From Oscillospiraceae bacterium (GTDB lineage Bacteria; Bacillota; Clostridia; Oscillospirales; Oscillospiraceae), in the NCBI GenBank assembly GCA_020025615.1, contig JAHHRT010000061.1:1-9138 (forward strand): 9,138 nucleotides of DNA, given 5' to 3'. Position numbers and translations under genes: made by a program. Under the pieces are notes generated by a model. That model had not been told where the DNA came from and ran no database searches. It was given only the letters and a program-made list of their open reading frames with translations. How positions within the stretch are numbered: position 1 is the first letter of the stretch; every line of letters begins with the position of its first letter. Positions 5,206 to 9,138 of the stretch are shown here, piece after piece.

Positions 5206-7217
5206 TGGAAGGCAGCATAGAATTAAAGGGAAGCGGGGCGCTGAAAGGCAGAATCCAGTGGCAGACCCGGGGAAATCTCCTGGATGCCCAGTGCTTCCTT
5301 TGGGCCGGGAACGGCTCCCAGCTCCGGGGAAGCATCCAAGGGACCCTCACCGCAGGAGATCGGCAGGTCTCCATTTGCCTGGATCGGGCCGAGCCATACG
5401 AAGTGCTGGCGGCGGCCATCCGGGGTGCCCGGATTGCAGGGGAAATCCCTGTCCGGGCGGAGATCACCGGGCCTGGGTGCAGCCTGGAAGGCGGTGAGAG
5501 GATTTCCGGGGTTCGGAGCCTTTCAGAACCCGTTTCGCCCTCGGAAATGACCCTCAGTGCCAAGGTGGTGCAGATGGGAAAGAAGCTGCACATCTACATG
5601 GACCGGGCTGCGCCCGACTGCGTCCACAAGCTCACCGCCCAGTTTGGCGGAGAGACCCTGCTGCTGGGGGAGAATCTGGAGAGCGGCTTTGTCTGGCAGG
5701 TGCCGGATCTGGCGGCAGAGTGCCCCGATGCCCTCACCGGCACCTGTATCCTCACCTGCGCCACCTATCAGGGCGGCACCTACCTGGGAAGCACCCAGGG
5801 GGCGGTGACCTTGCAGGTGCCGGAGCCTGCCCGCCCAGTGCCGGAGGCTTCCCAGGCGGTACTGGGAAGCCCTCTGACCGTCCGCTGCCCGCGGGCATCC
5901 CAGAATTTTACCACCCAAACCAATCTGATTTGGAAGGGGACAACCTATCCCATGGGCACCGGGGAGCTGGTCACCTGGACACCGCCCTATGCCCTGGCAA
6001 AGGCCATCCCCAATCTGACACAGGCCCAGGGAGAGATTCAGTGCATCACCTACAACGGCACGGCCCAGGTGGGGGATATCCGGGTGCGGCTGCCTGTGGT
6101 GGTGCCGGACAATGAAGTGACCAAGCCCAAAATCCAGTCGGTCACCCTGGAGCCTCTGGCAGAAGGTCCCATTTTACAGGGGCTTTATCTCCGGGGCAAG
6201 ACCGGGGTGCGGGCCAGCATCCAGGCGGTTTCGGAGTACGCCCAGGTCGTGCAGTACAGTCTGCGGGTGGGAAGCCGCAGGGCGGCGGGAAATCCCGCGG
6301 TTGTGGAGGTTCTTTCCGAAGCGGGGGAGCTGCGGGTCACGGCAGTTGTGACGGACAGCCGGGGCTTTTCCGCCCAGTGGGAGAGCAGCATCCAGGTGCT
6401 GCCCTATGAGCGGCCCCGAATCGTCCCGGATACCGGGGCGGAACGGGTAATCTGTGAGCGGGCGGATGAGAAGGGCAATATCAGCCCCCAGGGAACCTAT
6501 CTGGCAATTCGGGCGGGCTGCCGCTTTTCCGGCATCCCCGGCCCCGAGGGAGAGCGCAACGGCTGCACCCTCCGCTACCGCTGGAAGCGGTCGAAGGAGC
6601 CGGACTTTGGACAGTGGATTTCCCTGGGAGAGGGCCGGGTGTCTCAGGTAATTGCCGGGGTGGTGCGGGACCCTCAGACAGCCTACGAGGTGGAGCTTTC
6701 TGCCCTGGATCGGCTGGGGGGAGAGCACCGGATGCACTTTGCCATTATGACCCAGGCGGTGAGCTTTGTCCTCTACAACGGGGCAGACGGGGCGGCCTTT
6801 GGCAAATACCCCGAAATGCCCCATGTGGTGGATGTGGCAAAGCACATGACTCTGCTGGTGCGGGGAAAGCTGGAGGTCCGGGGGGAGCGGTGGCAGGACC
6901 TGGGACTTTCTCAGGAGGTGCGGCCCTCGTCTTCTCCCTATGGCAGGGCGGAGGGCTGTGCCCTGCGGGTATCTGCGGGCAATCAGGTCTATGTGGCGGC
7001 AAGCTGCGGTCTTAGCTGGGAGCATCACCCGGTACTGGTAAACCGAACGCCTATTCCCAAGGCCCTTCGCCCGGCCCGGACGGTCTGCGCCCTCTGCCCC
7101 TGCGAAGGGGGAAATGTGCTGCTCACCGTGGACCCTGCCGGGGAAATCCGGGTGGCGGAGGTCACCGGGACCCGGAATCCCGGCTGGATCGATGGGTGGC
7201 TCACCTATTTTCTATAA
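5205..7217 (+). CDS. Large baseplate/fibre protein with DUF859-like tandem domains
   Basis: The 670-aa product looks like a chain of beta-sandwich modules. Residues 1-105 form a first beta-rich domain, ending near GVRSLSEPV. Residues about 112-205 (LSAKVVQMGKKLHIYMDRAA...HKLTAQFGGET..WQVP) and about 214-305 (GSPLTVRCPRASQNFTTQ...WKGTTYPMG..VTWTPP) are two copies of the module typical of DUF859 phage proteins. An Ig-like stretch follows (303-405, ending IQVLPYERPRI). The tail has LYNGADGAAFGKYPE (about 522-536), the usual G-A-GK ending motif of such fibres, and a C-terminal domain ending GWLTYFL. DUF859 proteins are known from siphophage tail regions, with function not settled; a host-binding scaffold role is inferred. 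No glycosidase or lyase catalytic motif is seen. The start is set by the TAATG overlap and by AGGAGGG at 5190. Confidence 0.78.
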   Translation: MEGSIELKGSGALKGRIQWQTRGNLLDAQCFLWAGNGSQLRGSIQGTLTAGDRQVSICLDRAEPYEVLAAAIRGARIAGEIPVRAEITGPGCSLEGGERISGVRSLSEPVSPSEMTLSAKVVQMGKKLHIYMDRAAPDCVHKLTAQFGGETLLLGENLESGFVWQVPDLAAECPDALTGTCILTCATYQGGTYLGSTQGAVTLQVPEPARPVPEASQAVLGSPLTVRCPRASQNFTTQTNLIWKGTTYPMGTGELVTWTPPYALAKAIPNLTQAQGEIQCITYNGTAQVGDIRVRLPVVVPDNEVTKPKIQSVTLEPLAEGPILQGLYLRGKTGVRASIQAVSEYAQVVQYSLRVGSRRAAGNPAVVEVLSEAGELRVTAVVTDSRGFSAQWESSIQVLPYERPRIVPDTGAERVICERADEKGNISPQGTYLAIRAGCRFSGIPGPEGERNGCTLRYRWKRSKEPDFGQWISLGEGRVSQVIAGVVRDPQTAYEVELSALDRLGGEHRMHFAIMTQAVSFVLYNGADGAAFGKYPEMPHVVDVAKHMTLLVRGKLEVRGERWQDLGLSQEVRPSSSPYGRAEGCALRVSAGNQVYVAASCGLSWEHHPVLVNRTPIPKALRPARTVCALCPCEGGNVLLTVDPAGEIRVAEVTGTRNPGWIDGWLTYFL

Positions 7218-7222
7218 GGAGG
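7216..7222 (+). promoter_or_regulatory. RBS deciding the start of the 305-aa gene
   Basis: AAGGAGG overlaps the previous TAA and sits five bases before ATG 7228. It rules out the upstream in-frame ATG at 7114, which would lie inside the previous gene. Confidence 0.8.
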
Positions 7223-7227
7223 ATGCA

Positions 7228-8145
7228 ATGGAGAAAAAGAAATACACCCCCGGTCAGGCAGTTCAGGATGCCCAGCAGGCGGTGGAGGAGCACAAGGGCA
7301 AAAAGCCCGGGGCGTATCACTCCCAGTGGAAGGACGCGGCGGACTCCCTGCTGGGGCAGATTCAGAACCGGGACCCCTTTCGCTATGATGCGGGCCGGGA
7401 CCCTCTCTACCGCCAGGCGGTGGACCGCTATGTGCGCCTGGGCCGGGAAGCCATGATGGACACGGTGGGAAAGGTCACGTCCCTCACCGGGGGCTATGCC
7501 AATTCCTATGCCCAGACTGCGGGCCAGCAGTCCTATCACGGGTACTTGCAGGCCCTGTCCGCCCAGCTGCCCAAGTTCCATCAAATGGCCCTGGATCAGT
7601 ACCGTGCCCAGGGAAAGGACCTGATGGACCGCTATCAGCTGCTTTCGGAGCGGGAGAAAGCGGCCTATGGTCAGTACCAGAAGGCAGTGGATCGGTATTA
7701 TGCCGAGCTTGACCGCTTGCAGGGTGCTTACGACCGTCAGCAGGACCGGGACTACAATGCCTTCATTGACGACCGGGACTTCACCTATGCCCAGGAGAAG
7801 GACCGTCTGGAAGCAGAGCGGCAGGCGGCCCGGGATCAGGCGGAAAAGGAACGCTTTGAGGCGGCGCAGGCCTACCAGGCGGAGCGGGACAAGATCAAGG
7901 ACCAGCAGTGGCAGCAGAAATTCGACGAGGACCGCCGGCAGCATGAGCAGGAGCTGGCTCTGCGCCAGCAGAAGGGCAGCGGACGCCGGGGCGGCGGTGG
8001 CGGCGGAGGCCGGGGAAAAAAGCAGAAGGACGAGAAAAAGAAGAAGGGCAGCGGCTTCTCCGGCTTTCTGGAGGAGGAACACTCGATTCCTCATCGCACG
8101 CCTTATCCCTGGACCGGCCCCAACCAGGTGATCCAGAAATTCTGA
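7228..8145 (+). CDS. Charged helical phage protein, possible internal/ejection protein
   Basis: The 305-aa product has four visible parts. Residues 1-45 are a Lys- and Gln-rich start. Residues about 47-120 contain a conserved-looking segment, DTVGKVTSLTGGYANSYAQT and GQQSYHGYLQAL (about 77-112), which I recall from a Clostridia phage family of unknown role. Residues about 120-248 are long amphipathic helices of Glu, Arg, Gln and Tyr (KDRLEAERQAARDQAEKERF), probably coiled coil. Residues about 249-276 are a GSGRRGGGGGGG linker followed by KKQKDEKKKK, after which the chain ends in SIPHRTPYPWTGPNQVIQKF. There is no signal peptide or membrane segment. In short-tailed phages, helical Gln- and Glu-rich proteins in this neighbourhood are often injected with DNA; that role is inferred. 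A fibre-core role is the main alternative. It ends in TGATAG, a double stop. AAGGAGG (7216-7222) fixes the start. Confidence 0.72.
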   Translation: MEKKKYTPGQAVQDAQQAVEEHKGKKPGAYHSQWKDAADSLLGQIQNRDPFRYDAGRDPLYRQAVDRYVRLGREAMMDTVGKVTSLTGGYANSYAQTAGQQSYHGYLQALSAQLPKFHQMALDQYRAQGKDLMDRYQLLSEREKAAYGQYQKAVDRYYAELDRLQGAYDRQQDRDYNAFIDDRDFTYAQEKDRLEAERQAARDQAEKERFEAAQAYQAERDKIKDQQWQQKFDEDRRQHEQELALRQQKGSGRRGGGGGGGRGKKQKDEKKKKGSGFSGFLEEEHSIPHRTPYPWTGPNQVIQKF

Positions 8146-8160
8146 TAGGAGGAAGGCCGA

Positions 8161-8838
8161 ATGAAGAAGTCTGATACAGAAATCATTCTGGATTTGCAGA
8201 AAACCAATATGCCCCCGGTGGTTCGTGCCAAACGGGGAGACACCGGGCGGATTCTGCGGATTCGGCTGTCCGACGGCGGCAGGCCCTATGCAATCCCGGA
8301 AACGGCCCTGTGCGTGTTCACCGGACGCAAGAGCGACGGAACGGTACTCTACAACCAGTGCCGGATTCGGGACAACGTGCTGGAATATGAATTTACCCCC
8401 CAGACCTGCGCCGCTGTGGGACAGGTCCCGGCGGAGATTCGGATTTACGGAGAAACAGGGGAGCTTCTCACTTCTGCGGGCTTCCTGCTGGAGGTCTACG
8501 ATACGGTGTATCACGCCCAGGAGGCGCTGGGCTCTGAAACCCAGGCGGATGCACTGGATGCCCTGGTCTGCAAGACCCAGAGCCTTTATACCGAACTGAC
8601 GGAAAAGCTTCAGCGGGGGGAGTTTCAGGGAGAGCCGGGCCCTGTGGGGCCTGCGGGTCCCCAGGGAATCCAGGGGCCTCCCGGTCCCAACGGTGTGCTC
8701 ATCGACCTGCAAAGCGGGATGTTCGCCATGCAGATTGATGAGCGGGGCCATCTTCTGGCAGCTGCCAATGTGGATACCGGGGTTCCACCTCTGGTCATCA
8801 ACCCGAAAACCGGACATCTGGAATATGAAATTCAGTGA
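8161..8838 (+). CDS. BppU-like baseplate protein with a short collagen-like segment
   Basis: The 225-aa product has three parts. Residues 1-about 125 match the BppU N-terminal domain of lactococcal-type phage baseplates: a start like KSDTEIILDLQKTN, then RAKRGDTGRILRIRL, VLEYEFTPQTCAAVGQVPAE, IRIYGETGELLTSAGFLLEV. A short helical region follows (126-153), with QADALDALVCKTQSLYTEL. Residues about 154-178 are a Gly-X-Y run (GEPGPVGPAGPQGIQGPPGP) that would form a trimeric collagen-like stalk. The last 45 residues (LIDLQSGMFAMQIDERGHLL...PLVINPKTGHLEYEI) are a beta-rich tip. In characterised phages, BppU forms the trimeric upper baseplate that holds receptor-binding proteins; a similar anchoring role is inferred. 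AGGAGG (8147-8152) is eight bases from ATG. The next gene follows after 11 bases. Confidence 0.82.
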   Translation: MKKSDTEIILDLQKTNMPPVVRAKRGDTGRILRIRLSDGGRPYAIPETALCVFTGRKSDGTVLYNQCRIRDNVLEYEFTPQTCAAVGQVPAEIRIYGETGELLTSAGFLLEVYDTVYHAQEALGSETQADALDALVCKTQSLYTELTEKLQRGEFQGEPGPVGPAGPQGIQGPPGPNGVLIDLQSGMFAMQIDERGHLLAAANVDTGVPPLVINPKTGHLEYEIQ

Positions 8839-8849
8839 AGGAGGCAGAT

Positions 8850-9138
8850 ATGAGTTCTTTGGATTTAGGCAAGGTCATCGGCAGCCGGATTCACAACGTG
8901 ACAGCGGCTCCTGATGGCGCACTGGGCCTGGTGAATGACTGGGCACTGAACACCGCAAACGGCGACGTGTACGAAAAGACCGACGCTGCCCAGTGGACCA
9001 AACGGGGCAGCTTCAAGGGTGCAAAGGGAGACCCCGGTGCAAAGGGAGAGCCCGGTGCAAAGGGTGATCCCGGTCCCCTGGGTCCCGCAGGCAAAACCGG
9101 TCCTCAGGGCCCTGCGGGTGCCGCCGGAAAGGATGGAG
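8850..9138 (+). CDS. Collagen-like phage fibre protein (3' partial)
   Basis: An open frame starts at ATG 8850, five bases after AAGGAGG (8838-8844), and runs off the window end with at least 96 codons. The N-terminal ~55 residues (MSSLDLGKVIGSRIHNVTAA, then LVNDWALNTANGDVYEKTDAAQWTKRGSF) resemble the short N-terminal domain of Firmicutes phage collagen-like proteins. From residue 57 the chain is Gly-X-Y repeats (GAKGDP, GAKGEP, GAKGDP, then GPLGPAGKTG). Such runs form trimeric stalks on phage fibres that carry a receptor-binding tip, which would lie beyond this window. With the BppU-like neighbour it forms the distal host-recognition part. The identity of the tip cannot be judged from here. 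Confidence 0.85.
   Translation, partial: MSSLDLGKVIGSRIHNVTAAPDGALGLVNDWALNTANGDVYEKTDAAQWTKRGSFKGAKGDPGAKGEPGAKGDPGPLGPAGKTGPQGPAGAAGKDG
9018..9071 (+). repeat. Three in-frame 18-bp collagen repeats
   Basis: GGTGCAAAGGGAGACCCC (9018-9035), GGTGCAAAGGGAGAGCCC (9036-9053) and GGTGCAAAGGGTGATCCC (9054-9071) are nearly identical and encode Gly-Ala-Lys-Gly-(Asp/Glu)-Pro. Near identity at the DNA level suggests recent duplication. Unit loss or gain would keep the frame and alter stalk length by two triplets. Confidence 0.85.

Noticed and set aside
7201..8817. 538-codon minus-strand open frame opposite two phage genes
   Set aside because: It spans two well-supported forward genes and their RBSs and gives a Leu- and Gly-rich composition typical of antisense reading.
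8161..9138. Diversity-generating retroelement target in the fibre genes
   Set aside because: No variable repeat and template pair, no adenine-rich variable end and no reverse transcriptase are seen in the window. The gene's 3' end is outside, so this remains untested.

Overview
The window appears to be part of an integrated phage (prophage), or its virion module, in a GC-rich Gram-positive anaerobe of the Clostridia, most likely an Oscillospiraceae-type gut bacterium. The evidence is a tight, all-forward gene block with a strong AGGAGG-type ribosome binding site before every gene, Clostridia-phage structural families, and a leading region of hairpin repeats of the kind I associate with intergenic DNA in Oscillospiraceae. 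The host assignment is inference from family resemblance and codon style. No marker gene is present.

Region 1 (1-80) reads as the last 25 codons of an unidentified upstream gene. Region 2 (about 77-1311) has no convincing gene. It is a dense mosaic of repeats: three ~105-bp tandem units on the left, a ~310-bp element bounded by inverted hairpin ends in the middle, and a ~99-bp direct pair followed by ~68-bp hairpin-bearing tandem units on the right. Left and right halves are related in inverted orientation and in mirror order, so about 300-1238 forms a nested imperfect palindrome. This is the most unusual part of the window, because it sits directly between two genes of what should be a continuous phage head operon.

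Region 3 (1392-9138) is a compact virion operon: N4-gp56-type major capsid protein (1392-2486), a 72-aa small protein (2499-2717), a 578-aa protein resembling podovirus nozzle/stabilization proteins (2736-4472), a 239-aa coiled-coil plus beta tail protein (4486-5205), a 670-aa DUF859-like multi-domain fibre or baseplate protein (5205-7217), a 305-aa charged helical protein that may be an internal or ejection protein (7228-8145), a BppU-like protein with a short collagen segment (8161-8838), and the start of a collagen-like fibre protein (8850 to the window end). Gaps are 0-25 bp and one pair overlaps as TAATG, so the block is probably one transcript.

The run from capsid to fibres contains no tail tube, tape measure or tail assembly chaperone. 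That is consistent with a short-tailed (podovirus-like) particle: the capsid forms the head, the nozzle-like and ejection-like proteins form the short DNA delivery device, and the DUF859, BppU and collagen-like proteins form the host-recognition apparatus. I see no tRNA, rRNA, CRISPR array, transposase, integrase or convincing terminator.
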